A DNA stretch of 38,314 bases from Cyclobacteriaceae bacterium HetDA_MAG_MS6 (GCA_019192485.1 JAHCMJ010000007.1:1-38314), one strand, 5' to 3'. Positions 9,105 to 18,298 are shown, counted from the first letter of the stretch. Notes: generated from the letters alone by a model not told the origin. Numbers and translations are program-made.

Positions 9105-9661
9105 GGATAAAGCGTTGGCAAGCAAGGCTAGCCGCCCGTATGTTTACAGGCAAAATCCTATCGCTGAGAATGGCGTATTTGAAATCAAGCTGACCATTAA
9201 TACGGATATGCTCTGAATTGACCAAAAAACAAGGTCTCTCTCCAACGATTTTAAAAACAGGTGAAGAAAGAAATGAGGAATTCGCCAAACGCTTAAGCAA
9301 GTTTTTTCTGAACAAGAAATTTCGTCCAGGCAAGTACGAAAAAGACGCTGTTGTATCGTGTGTCAACTATCTTGAAAAACTGGATATTCATGTTTCGTAC
9401 AGGGTGCAGCTTGTCTTCAAGCACTCAGAAAATCAACTTAGATCTGCTTTTTTAAAGCACAGCGAATCATACGATGAATTTAAATATCCGCCTTTCAAAT
9501 ATTATTGGAATGGACCAATACAATGTTTGTACGTCTATAAAGACCTCAACAATCAGGTCAAGTTTGACTGGGAAAATTCATCGTTTGAATCGAAGGCGCA
9601 TCAGCTGAAATCCGTGATAGAAATCATTTCCAGAGATATTCTGAACTTGATAGGCAGATAA
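9094..9661 (+). pseudogene. Probable frameshifted gene of unknown function
   Basis: An ATG at 9094 opens a 40-codon frame (MTLKDKALAS... ENGVFEIKLTINTDML) that stops at 9214-9216. Removing one base at about 9214 joins it to the next frame (ELTKKQGLSP), which runs to 9661. The joined product would be about 188 residues. The downstream part on its own would need a TTG start at 9218 (147 residues). The C-terminal half is rich in aromatic and charged residues and looks like a real soluble domain, but I do not recognise it. Two independent genes remain possible. Confidence 0.45.
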
Positions 9662-9719
9662 GGCGCTGAAAATGTCACTTCTTCAGATCAGGTATTGGTT
9701 ATTACAATTTAAAGGAAGG

Positions 9720-12380
9720 CTAATACGCCAACAATTCGGAAGGTAGTTTTCCAAACCTCTTTTTAAAGGCTTGGGTAAAGTATGAAACATTACTCATTCC
9801 GACCTCGTGTGCCACTTCATTTACGCTACTTTTCTCGTTAAACTCAATCCGGCGCTTGGCGATCTGAAGTCGCACCTCTTTCATGTAGGATGCTGGAGAT
9901 TGGCCTGTAGCAGCTTTCACTTTTCTCCTTATACTGCTTTCACTGCTGTGAAAGTGGTATCCCAGATCGATAACACTTAGTTTCGAGTTGCCCATGTTTT
10001 CGATAATGTATTTATCAAGCTTGTTTTTAAAAGTGGCCATCTCCGACAAAGGGAAGTCTTTGTTGGCATCTATCATGTTTGCCATCTGATTGCCTCCGTA
10101 TTTAAGAAGAATATTAATTCTATGCTTAAGTTCCTTAATGTTGAATGGTTTAATGATATAGTCATCCACACCCAGATTCAATACATTAAGCTTATCACTT
10201 TCAAGGGTACGGGCCGTCAAGAAAATAATGGGTATAGATGCAAAGATCTCCAGTTGCTTTAACGTTTTCATGAAGGTATAACCATCCATCTCAGGCATCA
10301 TGTAATCGGTGATGATAAGCTGTGGTCTGGGAATAGATTTCAACAAACTCAAGGCTTCTTGGCCATTGACTGCCTCGTAAATATTGTACTCAGTCATTTG
10401 ATGATCCAGATACCCACGCATGTCATGGTTATCTTCCACCAGTAATATGGTCGGCTTTGCCGGATCCATGGGTTTGAGCGAATTGATCACATGAGACGAA
10501 CCATTTTCTACTTCCTCTCGGGTATTAGTAGCTTCAAAGGTCAATTTAAAAACCGAACCCTTTCCGATCTCACTGGTTAACTGCACCTGTGCTCCATGCA
10601 AGTCCATGAATTCCTTTACAATAGATAGTCCAAGTCCGGTTCCTCCTGTATCACTAGAAGTATTGACCTGATAATACCTGTTAAATACTTTTTCAATATC
10701 CTTTTGAGCAATTCCTATTCCGGCATCTTCTATGCAAATAGTGACCATACTCAGGGTCTTTTTTACTTTGACATGGATGTACGTATTGGGTTTGCTGTAT
10801 TTGATCGCATTGGAAAGCAGGTTGATGATGGTTTTTTCAAATTTCCCACGGTCTATGGGTATTACTACTTTATCAAAAGAGTGCGTAAAGTAGATAGTCT
10901 GTCCTTTTTCAGCGGCGTGAGCCTTAAAAGATTCAATAATACCGGCCAGAATAGGAACTACATCTTGTTCTTTCTTAATGATGCTAAGTTCGCCTTGATC
11001 AAGCTTAGATAGATCTAGAATTTCATTGACAAGTTGCAACAAATACTTTCCATTTTTCAATGACATATTCAACTGTTTCTTCAAGTCATTGGGTAGTTCT
11101 CTTTCTTCAAGTGTATTTTCCAGGGGACCTAAAAGTAAGGTAAGCGGAGTCCTGAGCTCATGCGAAACATTGTTGAAAAAGATGGTTTTCAGCTTTTCTA
11201 TTTTTTTTAGTTCCTCTTTCTCTTTTTGGAGTTGTGCTACTTCCATCTCTTTAACCGCCACCTTTGTTCTATTCCTGGCATAATCTTGCCCCAGATCGAT
11301 GACAAAAATCAAATCCCGGTAAACAAAACCAATATACAGGATACCCACAGTGATAAAATGATGAGGAAGTAAACCCCTAAGTGCTAGAAACAGAATAAGC
11401 GTCATGGCCAGGCCGATGCTTTGAGCAAGTAAAAACACGCGAACCCTGTAATTGTCTTTTTTTCTCAACTGGATCAGCGCTATCACCATGATGACGTTTG
11501 CGATCAGGAGGTAGATGAGGTTGACACCGTCAAAATAGAAGTCACCTGCATAAATGGCTCCGGGAATGGTCAATAGAATGTAGGGGACAGTCATGATCCG
11601 ATGCAAAACCACGGAATAGTCTTTTAAGCGTAAATAGTAGGAGCTGAATGCTGAAAAACTATAAAGCGTAAGCGTTGAAAAGGCAAATTCTAAGGTGCGA
11701 TGTACTGGACCCGGTCGCAGGAATTCATCAAAAACTTGAAAATGGAAAATCGAGTACATAATCCCCGATGACATCAGGAATACATAAAAAATATTTTCCC
11801 AGGACCTGCTCAGATAGGTGATATACAAGAAGATCAGCAGTAGTACTACTTCCATTCCTGTTATGAGTACAAATGATACTTTGACTTTCAAGTAATACTT
11901 TTCGAAATCTTGGTCTGAGAGGTATTCAAGGTCAGTTAAAGAGCGCCCTGACAATGATTCCGGTCTATGGCATGTAAGTTTGACGTAGAAAGTGTCGGTG
12001 AGATCAAAATTGAGTGGAATAGCGTTTTTATAAAACCCTTTCGATATTGATCGATCGATGTAATCTACATACCTTCCGGTTGTGGCAGAAGCTCTCCTTT
12101 CGTGTAAGCTTTCAAAAGATTCTATTTTATCAAAGAAATGGCAGAGTAAGAGCACGCCTTCTTTCAGCGATTCATTGCGCTCCAGTTTTATCCAGTAGAC
12201 GGAAGTTGAGTTGTCGAAACCCTGGAATGCCTCAAGACCTTCCCATTCTACGTCACTACGACCGAGTTGCTGGATATCACCCTTATGCACATATACCAAA
12301 GGTTCATTGGTCTTTGCTATTCCTTTTGCAGCAATAGTAGATATTAAAAGGAGTGCAATCACCACACCCTTATTACTCAT
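9720..12380 (-). CDS. Hybrid two-component system protein, 7TMR-DISM sensor with AraC output
   Basis: This 886-residue protein combines sensor, kinase, receiver and DNA-binding output. A signal peptide (1-24) is followed by an extracytoplasmic 7TMR-DISM-type sensor domain (about 25-165) and seven membrane segments (about 165-380). A coiled linker leads to HisKA with phospho-acceptor H407 in SHELRTPL, then HATPase_c with GGTGLGLSIV. The receiver domain has its phospho-acceptor aspartate at 692 (ITDYMMPEMDG). A C-terminal AraC-type HTH occupies about 785-886. It is divergent from the TonB_C gene, with a dyad in the shared upstream region as a possible target. The 7TMR-DISM input suggests a small-molecule ligand, but which one cannot be told. 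Confidence 0.93.
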   Translation of the reverse strand: MSNKGVVIALLLISTIAAKGIAKTNEPLVYVHKGDIQQLGRSDVEWEGLEAFQGFDNSTSVYWIKLERNESLKEGVLLLCHFFDKIESFESLHERRASATTGRYVDYIDRSISKGFYKNAIPLNFDLTDTFYVKLTCHRPESLSGRSLTDLEYLSDQDFEKYYLKVKVSFVLITGMEVVLLLIFLYITYLSRSWENIFYVFLMSSGIMYSIFHFQVFDEFLRPGPVHRTLEFAFSTLTLYSFSAFSSYYLRLKDYSVVLHRIMTVPYILLTIPGAIYAGDFYFDGVNLIYLLIANVIMVIALIQLRKKDNYRVRVFLLAQSIGLAMTLILFLALRGLLPHHFITVGILYIGFVYRDLIFVIDLGQDYARNRTKVAVKEMEVAQLQKEKEELKKIEKLKTIFFNNVSHELRTPLTLLLGPLENTLEERELPNDLKKQLNMSLKNGKYLLQLVNEILDLSKLDQGELSIIKKEQDVVPILAGIIESFKAHAAEKGQTIYFTHSFDKVVIPIDRGKFEKTIINLLSNAIKYSKPNTYIHVKVKKTLSMVTICIEDAGIGIAQKDIEKVFNRYYQVNTSSDTGGTGLGLSIVKEFMDLHGAQVQLTSEIGKGSVFKLTFEATNTREEVENGSSHVINSLKPMDPAKPTILLVEDNHDMRGYLDHQMTEYNIYEAVNGQEALSLLKSIPRPQLIITDYMMPEMDGYTFMKTLKQLEIFASIPIIFLTARTLESDKLNVLNLGVDDYIIKPFNIKELKHRINILLKYGGNQMANMIDANKDFPLSEMATFKNKLDKYIIENMGNSKLSVIDLGYHFHSSESSIRRKVKAATGQSPASYMKEVRLQIAKRRIEFNEKSSVNEVAHEVGMSNVSYFTQAFKKRFGKLPSELLAY

Positions 12381-12519
12381 GATGAGATGTTTTGAAGCCT
12401 ATCATGCATTAAAAATGGATCATCTGGTTAGAAGTTTGCTCATGAAAAGGGTTTTTTGACTGCTGTGCAACAAATATTGACCGGAATTTAACTACCAGAC
12501 CTCACACCTTTGGATCATT

Positions 12520-12548
12520 CAATTCGCTGTGTTTTGCACAGTCAATTG
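12520..12548. promoter_or_regulatory. 12-bp-arm dyad between divergent genes, candidate operator
   Basis: The arms CAATTCGCTGTG (12520-12531) and CACAGTCAATTG (12537-12548) are inverted copies with 10 of 12 positions paired around the loop TTTTG. It lies about 140 bases upstream of the regulator gene and 95 bases upstream of the TonB_C gene. No T tract follows, so a protein-binding site is more likely than a terminator. Confidence 0.5.
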
Positions 12549-12642
12549 GAAGATCAGTACTTACCCCTATATGTAATGGGCGCTTTTAAACAAGTATCTG
12601 TGAAACACCTTCAAGAATACTAATCATATAACTAATAAAATC

Positions 12643-13068
12643 ATGAAGGCATTAATGACCGCTTTTTTGTTTTCTACTGTTTTCATTACTCACGGACAGC
12701 ATCAGTCAAGTCTGGCTTCCACTTCAAATCAATTGGCATTTAATACATCGGATTCTCAAGCCTCCATTAGCCAGCAAGCAAGCTATCCAGGTGGTACGAA
12801 TGCGTTTTACCATCACCTTAAAAATGAACTGACCTATCCAGAAGAGGTAAGACGCCAATGTAAGGAAGGTTCGGTAGTTGTATCATTCCTGATCAGCAAA
12901 GAGGGTTCGTTGCAAGACTTTGAGATTGTGCAATCACTAGGGGAGCCATTTGACAACGAAGCACTGCGGGTGCTAAAGAAAATGCCTCAATGGATACCCC
13001 GTGTGCGGAATGGCGTACCAGTAGCCCAAAGATGGATACAGCCCATCAAATTCACATTTCCCGACTAA
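12643..13068 (+). CDS. Secreted TonB C-terminal-domain protein
   Basis: The 141-residue protein has an N-terminal signal peptide (about 1-19, MKALMTAFLFSTVFITHGQ). A single TonB_C domain follows from about residue 50 to the end, with the family marks YPEEVRRQ, GSVVVSFLISKEG and the final WIQPIKFTF. A true TonB has an uncleaved N-terminal membrane anchor and a proline-rich spacer. Both are missing here, so this is a free periplasmic TonB_C domain, a form common in Bacteroidota and not necessarily an energy transducer. It is divergent from the hybrid sensor/AraC protein and may be under its control. Confidence 0.8.
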   Translation: MKALMTAFLFSTVFITHGQHQSSLASTSNQLAFNTSDSQASISQQASYPGGTNAFYHHLKNELTYPEEVRRQCKEGSVVVSFLISKEGSLQDFEIVQSLGEPFDNEALRVLKKMPQWIPRVRNGVPVAQRWIQPIKFTFPD

Positions 13069-13087
13069 TCAATAAAGCTAAATACCT

Positions 13088-13150
13088 ATGGAAATAGACT
13101 TTAATCGCAGTGCAAGTGGTTTTATTGACAATCCCATATTAACCACATGA
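13088..13150 (+). CDS. 20-codon ORF overlapping the next start
   Basis: ATG at 13088 reads MEIDFNRSASGFIDNPILTT and stops at 13148-13150. The stop overlaps the ATG of the following secreted-protein gene (13147) in an ATGA junction. The exact overlap suggests translational coupling or a leader peptide. It is too short for any homology statement, and chance cannot be excluded. Confidence 0.3.
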   Translation: MEIDFNRSASGFIDNPILTT

Positions 13151-13452
13151 AGAACTACACATTCAAAGCAACATTTCTGGCTATTGGTTCATTTGCAGCT
13201 TTTACCTTTTCACCAAACTATGCCATTGTCACATCGGATCCATACAGCTGCCAAGACCCCAATAACTACCTGGATCCAACGAATGGTGTATCCGGTCAAT
13301 GCCTTCCACAAGATGTCACCTCTTTGTTTTGGGTAGATACAACTTTAGCCGCCATGGTGAATACATTTGATGTAAGCGACTATCCTCCAGCTGCGCCAGG
13401 AAATGATTGTAGTACTACTACATCGAGTAATGAGAATGAAGTTACCCAATAA
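13147..13452 (+). CDS. Small secreted protein with three cysteines, unknown
   Basis: The 101-residue protein has an N-terminal signal peptide (about 1-27, hydrophobic FLAIGSFAAFTF). The mature part is polar, rich in Asp, Asn, Pro, Ser and Thr, with three cysteines in YSCQDP, GQCLPQD and NDCSTTT and a Ser/Thr/Asn/Glu tail. There are no membrane segments after the leader. I recognise no family. The overlap with the 20-codon ORF before it and with the broken frame after it suggests one small transcription unit after the TonB_C gene. A signalling or peptide-product role is possible but unsupported. Confidence 0.6.
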   Translation: MKNYTFKATFLAIGSFAAFTFSPNYAIVTSDPYSCQDPNNYLDPTNGVSGQCLPQDVTSLFWVDTTLAAMVNTFDVSDYPPAAPGNDCSTTTSSNENEVTQ

Positions 13453-13725
13453 GCTACTCATTCACTCAAGAGATCCTTATTTAACAACAGGTTCAACACG
13501 ACAAATGATCGATCGATTGTAAGAAAGATTCGGGATAGGGCACTCTTACGTTTTGAACCTACTAAGCAACTAGAAACAGTAAATGCAGAAATTGCTGAAC
13601 TTGAACAACGTGTCTCATTGCTAAACCAACTAGCACCTTCGATGTTGGAACGCTTAAAATGGGATCTTCAAATATTCACAAGGAAAAGTGAGATTAACGA
13701 AAAAGAAAAATGGCCCTGGCAATAG
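13436..13725 (+). pseudogene. Probable frameshifted small gene, coiled-coil product
   Basis: An ATG at 13436, overlapping the previous gene by 17 bases, opens MKLPNKLLIHSRDPY...QMIDRL and stops at 13520-13522. Inserting one base at about 13520 continues in the next frame as VRKIRDRALLRFEPTKQLE through a clear coiled coil (ETVNAEIAELEQRVSLLNQL) to WPWQ and a stop at 13723-13725. The joined product would be about 96 residues. The second half has no good start of its own. Function is unknown. A sequencing error is the alternative to a true frameshift. Confidence 0.45.
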
Positions 13726-14140
13726 TTGATTCCTTAGACGAAATACTCTGAAATGTTTTCCATTTTACTCTCCCAGTTGGCACTTTGCTAAGGGATCTAG
13801 GGCAAGAGAGCGGGAGTTCTCTTAACACTATCATGAGTGCGTAGAGTTTGTTACTTGGGCATTGACTAAGTTGAGGTGATTTCTAAGGTGATCCGGTGCC
13901 AACTGTAAAGCCGTTTCAGTATGTAGCATTACTTTAAATGATGTCTTGTTTAGTAGCACGGACAATGGTAGAGTGGTTAGCAAAAGTGACAATGACATCT
14001 TTTGTTCCACTAAAAGGAGTAGTAGTTTGCTGGAACCTGATAGACACTATACGTGGAAGCAGTTCAGAGATGCCCTTTTGATGATACGCTTACTGAAATA
14101 GTTTAGCTAAGAGTAGCAATCAACCGTTCAAATAATCAAA
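13726..14140. other. 415-bp stretch without a clear gene
   Basis: Nothing intact is visible. A 69-codon open frame without a start codon (13892-14101, plus strand, ending QFRDALLMIRLLK) may be the remnant of a gene. The right end leads into the Fur-family palindrome at 14141. No RNA gene or terminator with a clear stem and T run was found. Confidence 0.4.
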
Positions 14141-14155
14141 TGCAACACTGTTGCA
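14141..14155. promoter_or_regulatory. Fur-family (probable Zur) box 1, perfect 7-1-7 palindrome
   Basis: TGCAACACTGTTGCA is a perfect 7-1-7 inverted repeat, the architecture bound by Fur-family dimers. It lies 31 bases before the GTG of the first gene of the large operon. Near-identical palindromes occur at 25038-25052 and 26850-26864, each before genes with a zinc link. Zur rather than Fur is inferred from those genes. Confidence 0.75.
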
Positions 14156-14186
14156 ATAGATTAAAGATTGCCATACTTTAGCCTTT

Positions 14187-14522
14187 GTGAAACCTTTAGT
14201 TCACATAGCTGCTAGGTTGTTAATGGCCTATTTCCTTGCACTACCTATATTGTTCGGGTGTCATACCCTTGGACATGGGCATAGCAGCGTAGAGGAAACT
14301 GGTCATCAGGAAGCGTATGCACAATTCGCTCCTGACTGTGAAATCTGCGATCTTTATTATAGCCAAGCTGCCACCGTAGCGACCTCTTGGCTCTGTTTGA
14401 TTCATTTTCCATTAGGTTCTCTGGATGCACTATTAGCAGGAAGTGTGATTGAGGTCTGTTCTAACCTCCTGTTTCTTAGAGGACCGCCGTCGGTCGATAG
14501 CTTTCTATTCTTATTCACCTGA
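14187..14522 (+). CDS. Small membrane protein with His and Cys motifs
   Basis: The 111-residue protein starts at a GTG 31 bases after the palindrome. The alternative ATG at 14223 would cut the first membrane segment in half, so GTG is preferred. A membrane segment or signal (about 5-25) precedes a polar part with H26, H30, H32, H40 and the pair C51-E-I-C54. A second hydrophobic stretch is at about 62-97. The His/Cys array suggests metal binding. As first gene of a palindrome-controlled operon with COG0523 GTPases, it is probably a zinc-binding accessory. The exact family is not recognised. Confidence 0.6.
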   Translation: MKPLVHIAARLLMAYFLALPILFGCHTLGHGHSSVEETGHQEAYAQFAPDCEICDLYYSQAATVATSWLCLIHFPLGSLDALLAGSVIEVCSNLLFLRGPPSVDSFLFLFT

Positions 14523-14588
14523 TTTGATTCATTTTCAGTAGGGAATAAAGCTGGATGATACCTACTACGAACAACTCTATTTTACCCC

Positions 14589-15314
14589 ATGCTAGAAGCC
14601 ATTAAATTATCCAAGAAATACGGAGAGCGCGAAGCGCTTACCGATTTGAATCTTTCCGTAGCAGCAGGCGAAGTATTTTGCTTATTAGGTGCCAATGGTG
14701 CCGGTAAAACAACTACTATTAACCTATTTATGAGCTTTATTTCGCCAAGTGCCGGCCAGGTCAAAGTGAATGAACTTGATGTAAATACCCAAGCAATTGA
14801 AACCAAAAAGCATCTGGCCTATATTCCCGAAAACCTCAACTTGTATGGCAACCTTACCGGGCTGGAAAACTTGCAGTTTTTTGCTGGATTAGGTGGTGAA
14901 AAACCCGATAAAACCTCCGCAAAACAATTGCTTGGATCAGTAGGTCTGCAGGCAGATGCCGTATATCGGCGTGTTTCCCAATATTCAAAAGGCATGCGGC
15001 AGAAAGTGGGTATTGCCATTGCTAAAGCAAAGCAAGCGAATAATTTGTTACTGGATGAACCTACTTCAGGGTTAGATCCGCAGGCAAGCAATGACTTCGC
15101 ACAACTCCTCACTGACATGCGTCAAAACGATGTGGCGATCTTGATGGCCACACACGACTTGTTCCGAGCCAAGGAAAGCGGTACTCATATCGGAATTATG
15201 AAGGCGGGAAAGCTCATTCATTCGCTAAACAGTGATGAGATCACCCTGACGGAACTAGAGCATTTGTATTTGGAAACGATGAAGTCACAAAGTCATGCTG
15301 AAGCTAGTCATTAA
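14589..15314 (+). CDS. ABC transporter ATP-binding protein
   Basis: The 241-residue ATPase subunit has Walker A GANGAGKT (residues 34-41), a signature SKGMRQ (133-138), Walker B LLLDEP (153-158), a D-loop SGLDP and switch H189 (ATHD). It resembles NosF/CcmA-type ATPases that work with ABC-2 permeases. Its 3' end overlaps the first permease gene by 20 bases, so ATPase and permeases form one transporter. Substrate and direction cannot be read from the sequence. The operon context suggests a role in metal or envelope adaptation during zinc limitation. Confidence 0.93.
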   Translation: MLEAIKLSKKYGEREALTDLNLSVAAGEVFCLLGANGAGKTTTINLFMSFISPSAGQVKVNELDVNTQAIETKKHLAYIPENLNLYGNLTGLENLQFFAGLGGEKPDKTSAKQLLGSVGLQADAVYRRVSQYSKGMRQKVGIAIAKAKQANNLLLDEPTSGLDPQASNDFAQLLTDMRQNDVAILMATHDLFRAKESGTHIGIMKAGKLIHSLNSDEITLTELEHLYLETMKSQSHAEASH

Positions 15315-16719
15315 GAAAGAATTCTTGACCGCTTTGCGAGACGTTCGCTTGCAGGTTTCCGGTGTCATCCTAATCAGTCTAATGCTGACAGCAGTATTCG
15401 TGGGGCGACAAGGGCAAAAACAGATACAAAAAGAGCGCGTCCAAGCTCAATCTGCCATGTACGACAAATGGGTGAATCAAGGCAACAAACACCCGCACAG
15501 CGCAGCACATTACGGACAGTTTGCATTCAAGCCCAAGCCGGTACTGAGCTTCTTAGATGTTGGATTAGATAACTACACTGGGATTTCGGTATTCCTAGAA
15601 GCGCACAAGCAAAACGAAGTGTTGTTTAGTGCTTCCCAGGATAGTAATGGTATGACTCGATTTGGAGAAATGACCGCTGCTTTGATTCTTCAGGTGCTAT
15701 TGCCTTTGTTGATCATCTTCCTGACATTCAACACTTTCAGCAAAGAGCGTGAAGAAGGTACACTCAAACTGATCCATGCGCAGGGCTTGTCTATGAGACA
15801 GTTATTTATGGGAAAGGTTTGGGGCACCTACCTGATGGTGTTACTGATCTTTTTGCCGATCATCTTGCTCGCTTATCTACTGCTGGGTCAGCAATCAACT
15901 GGTTTAGGTTCTGGAGTCACCACCAAATTCTTGTTATTGACCTCGGCGTATGCTATCTACTTTTTGATATTTGTATTGCTATGTGTTTTGATCTCAGCTT
16001 TCGGTAAAAACTCAGGTTTTTCTTTGCTGTCGCTACTTGGACTCTGGATTGCTTCCTGCATCATTATGCCAAAAGCTACCACCAACCTGGCAGACAAAGT
16101 GTATCCTACACCTTCGCAATTTGAATTCAAAAAAGTCATTAATGACAAAGTGAAAAATGGTATTGACGGGCATAACCCTTCAGATGTTCGTCTGGCATCT
16201 TTGAAACAACAAGTAATGGATCAATATGGCGTTGGAAGCATTGAAGAGTTGCCGGTGAACTGGAGTGGTATTGCAATGCAAGCGGGGGAAGAATATACGG
16301 ATCAGGTATACGACGCTGAGTTTACCAGGATAGAACACATTTTCAATCAACAGAACCGACTATCCGAGTGGATAGGGTTTGTTAATCCTTATTTAGCGGT
16401 GAGACACCTATCTATGGCCTTGGCAGGAACAGACTTTCACCATCACATGGCTTTTGCCAAAGCGGCAGAAAACTATCGAAGGGAATTCGTGAAAAAGATG
16501 AATAAAGACATGGAAGTGAATCACAAACCCGGTGTAGCTTATGGAGATTACAATGTGGGTAAAGAAATGTGGTCGAGTATCGAGCCTTTTAACTATAACC
16601 TTCCAGGTGCCACTACCATTTTGTCTAATCAATGGCGAAGTATTGCCGCATTGGTCTTGTGGCTGGTGGGGCTATTCTTCGTTTCTTTCATTTATGCACC
16701 TAAAACTTCCAGGTTATGA
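15295..16719 (+). CDS. ABC-2 family permease, DUF3526 type (first of two)
   Basis: The 474-residue protein has one N-terminal membrane segment (about 18-37), a large soluble extracytoplasmic part, then segments around 125-145, 170-197, 212-235 and 238-258. A second soluble part (about 260-445) follows, and a last segment is at about 446-467. The KEREEGTLKLIHAQG stretch after the second segment is typical of NosY-like/DUF3526 permeases. It overlaps the ATPase upstream (20 bases) and the next permease downstream (ATGA). The two permeases probably form a heterodimer with the ATPase. Confidence 0.88.
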   Translation: MLKLVIKKEFLTALRDVRLQVSGVILISLMLTAVFVGRQGQKQIQKERVQAQSAMYDKWVNQGNKHPHSAAHYGQFAFKPKPVLSFLDVGLDNYTGISVFLEAHKQNEVLFSASQDSNGMTRFGEMTAALILQVLLPLLIIFLTFNTFSKEREEGTLKLIHAQGLSMRQLFMGKVWGTYLMVLLIFLPIILLAYLLLGQQSTGLGSGVTTKFLLLTSAYAIYFLIFVLLCVLISAFGKNSGFSLLSLLGLWIASCIIMPKATTNLADKVYPTPSQFEFKKVINDKVKNGIDGHNPSDVRLASLKQQVMDQYGVGSIEELPVNWSGIAMQAGEEYTDQVYDAEFTRIEHIFNQQNRLSEWIGFVNPYLAVRHLSMALAGTDFHHHMAFAKAAENYRREFVKKMNKDMEVNHKPGVAYGDYNVGKEMWSSIEPFNYNLPGATTILSNQWRSIAALVLWLVGLFFVSFIYAPKTSRL

Positions 16720-18023
16720 AAACCATACTGCACATCCTCTTCTTCGAGTGGAAAACGCTTTGGCGTAGTAATACACTCAAGGTATTGTTGCTGGTTGTTT
16801 TTGGTGCTGGCATCTATGGTATCTATTTTGGCAAATTTGAAATAGACAAGCAAGAAGATCGTATTTCACAAGTCCAAAAGTATGAACGACAGCAATTTGA
16901 TAGTCTCCTCGTGTGGGCGAAGCTGGATACTTCTATTATCAACAATAAAGAAAAGTACCAAAAGGCTGTTTCTCCTACTGGCTTTGGTTGGAGCAAACAC
17001 TTTACTTACTATCTGACTCATGAATCATCAGCTACAGCCGGGCTCTGTCTCGGTCAAAGAGATTTATTTCCGGTTTATTACGGGTTTAATGTGACAGATC
17101 TCGCTCGTCAGGTAAACACAGGTGAGTTGGCCAATCCCATGAAGCTTTTGACGGGGAATTTTGACTTATCCTATGTTTTTGTTTTCCTTTTCCCACTGTT
17201 AGTGGTGGCCTTGTTTTACAATCTCTATGCAGGAGAAAAAGAAGGTGGAACGCTTTCCTTATTACAATCGCAATCTACCTCGCTACGGACGATCCTTTTC
17301 GGTAAAGGATTGTTGCGATTGTTGATTGTGTGGGGACTTGCAACTATTTTGTTGATACTAGGGTTTTTACTTCAAGGCATCGCTTTTGGAGCCACGGGAC
17401 AGCTGTTCTTGCGATGGTCGCTGATCGTTTTGGGATACTGTTTGATATGGACAATTCTCATGGGAGTGATTGTTTGGTTTCGTCAGCGATCCGCTTTGAG
17501 TGCCATGTTAGGCTTAGGTGTTTGGTTGATCTTTACTTTGATCACACCCGCGATGCTCAACCTTTTCTTGCTGGCCAATGAGCCTTTGCCTAATCGATCG
17601 CAAATGATCCATACATTAAGAACAATGAATGACCAGAACTGGGAGCACCCTAAGTCATATGTGCTAGATAAGTTTTACCCGGATAACCCTCAATTCAATG
17701 ATGGTGATACGACAGACTTTTATAAGTGGTATTATGCCAGTTTTACATTGCTTGACAAGGAAGCGAAAGTCATGAATGATGAATTTGAGAAACAGATAAA
17801 AAAACGGAATTCGTTGATAGAAAAATGGGAATGGCTTGCTCCAGCAGCCATAGTACATGAAAAGCTATCCGAACTATCCAGTACTGACAGAGATAGCCAC
17901 CTTGCGTTTATGAAAGACGTGCGAGCTTACCACCAGGGACTGAAAGATTTGTACTATGCCAGGATTTTTTCTGGTGATCAATTCACCATCAAAGATCTTC
18001 AAACACTCAAAAAGCAACTATGA
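16716..18023 (+). CDS. ABC-2 family permease, DUF3526 type (second of two)
   Basis: The 435-residue protein has the same plan as its neighbour: an N-terminal membrane segment (about 20-38), an extracytoplasmic loop, a segment at about 148-170 followed by AGEKEGGTLSLLQSQ, then further segments up to about 295 and a soluble C-terminal part. It lacks the final C-terminal membrane segment of the first permease, so the pair is asymmetric. Both junctions are ATGA-type overlaps (16716-16719 and 18020-18023), which indicates strict co-translation. Confidence 0.88.
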   Translation: MKTILHILFFEWKTLWRSNTLKVLLLVVFGAGIYGIYFGKFEIDKQEDRISQVQKYERQQFDSLLVWAKLDTSIINNKEKYQKAVSPTGFGWSKHFTYYLTHESSATAGLCLGQRDLFPVYYGFNVTDLARQVNTGELANPMKLLTGNFDLSYVFVFLFPLLVVALFYNLYAGEKEGGTLSLLQSQSTSLRTILFGKGLLRLLIVWGLATILLILGFLLQGIAFGATGQLFLRWSLIVLGYCLIWTILMGVIVWFRQRSALSAMLGLGVWLIFTLITPAMLNLFLLANEPLPNRSQMIHTLRTMNDQNWEHPKSYVLDKFYPDNPQFNDGDTTDFYKWYYASFTLLDKEAKVMNDEFEKQIKKRNSLIEKWEWLAPAAIVHEKLSELSSTDRDSHLAFMKDVRAYHQGLKDLYYARIFSGDQFTIKDLQTLKKQL

Positions 18024-18298
18024 GTGAACAAGCGATCTTAGGGGACAGAATAGGCATGCAGACCTCTATCATTTGTAGGACTCAATGCATTGCAATTTTA
18101 CTTTTTCGCACAGGACTTATTGCGCGTCGACAGCACTTTATTTCTGTGCTCTTCGTCTCTGTTTGTCTATCGCTAATCAGCAAAGAATCCGTTGTAGGTT
18201 CATGGATTTCAGCGAGCCTAGTCGTTGCTGCTGAGAAGATGGCCGCCTATGCTCGCATTCAAAACGTAAAATGGAAACAGGATGTTTTTGCTCGTTAG
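18020..18298 (+). CDS. Small operon protein with one hydrophobic stretch, unknown
   Basis: The 92-residue frame overlaps the permease stop by 4 bases (ATGA) and the next gene by 17 bases. The middle is hydrophobic (FISVLFVSVCLSLI), and the end is amphipathic and basic (AAEKMAAYARIQNVKWKQDV). No family was recognised. Tight overlaps on both sides support a real gene. The composition before residue 40 is unusual, so a decayed gene is also possible. Confidence 0.4.
   Translation: MSEQAILGDRIGMQTSIICRTQCIAILLFRTGLIARRQHFISVLFVSVCLSLISKESVVGSWISASLVVAAEKMAAYARIQNVKWKQDVFAR

Noticed and set aside
9055-9366. 103-codon minus-strand frame opposite the broken gene after hsdR
   Set aside because: It is a shadow of the plus-strand coding frames with atypical composition and no family features.
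18080-18100. TGCATTGCA sequence as a fourth Fur-family box
   Set aside because: It lacks the 7-1-7 symmetry of the other three boxes and lies inside the operon.
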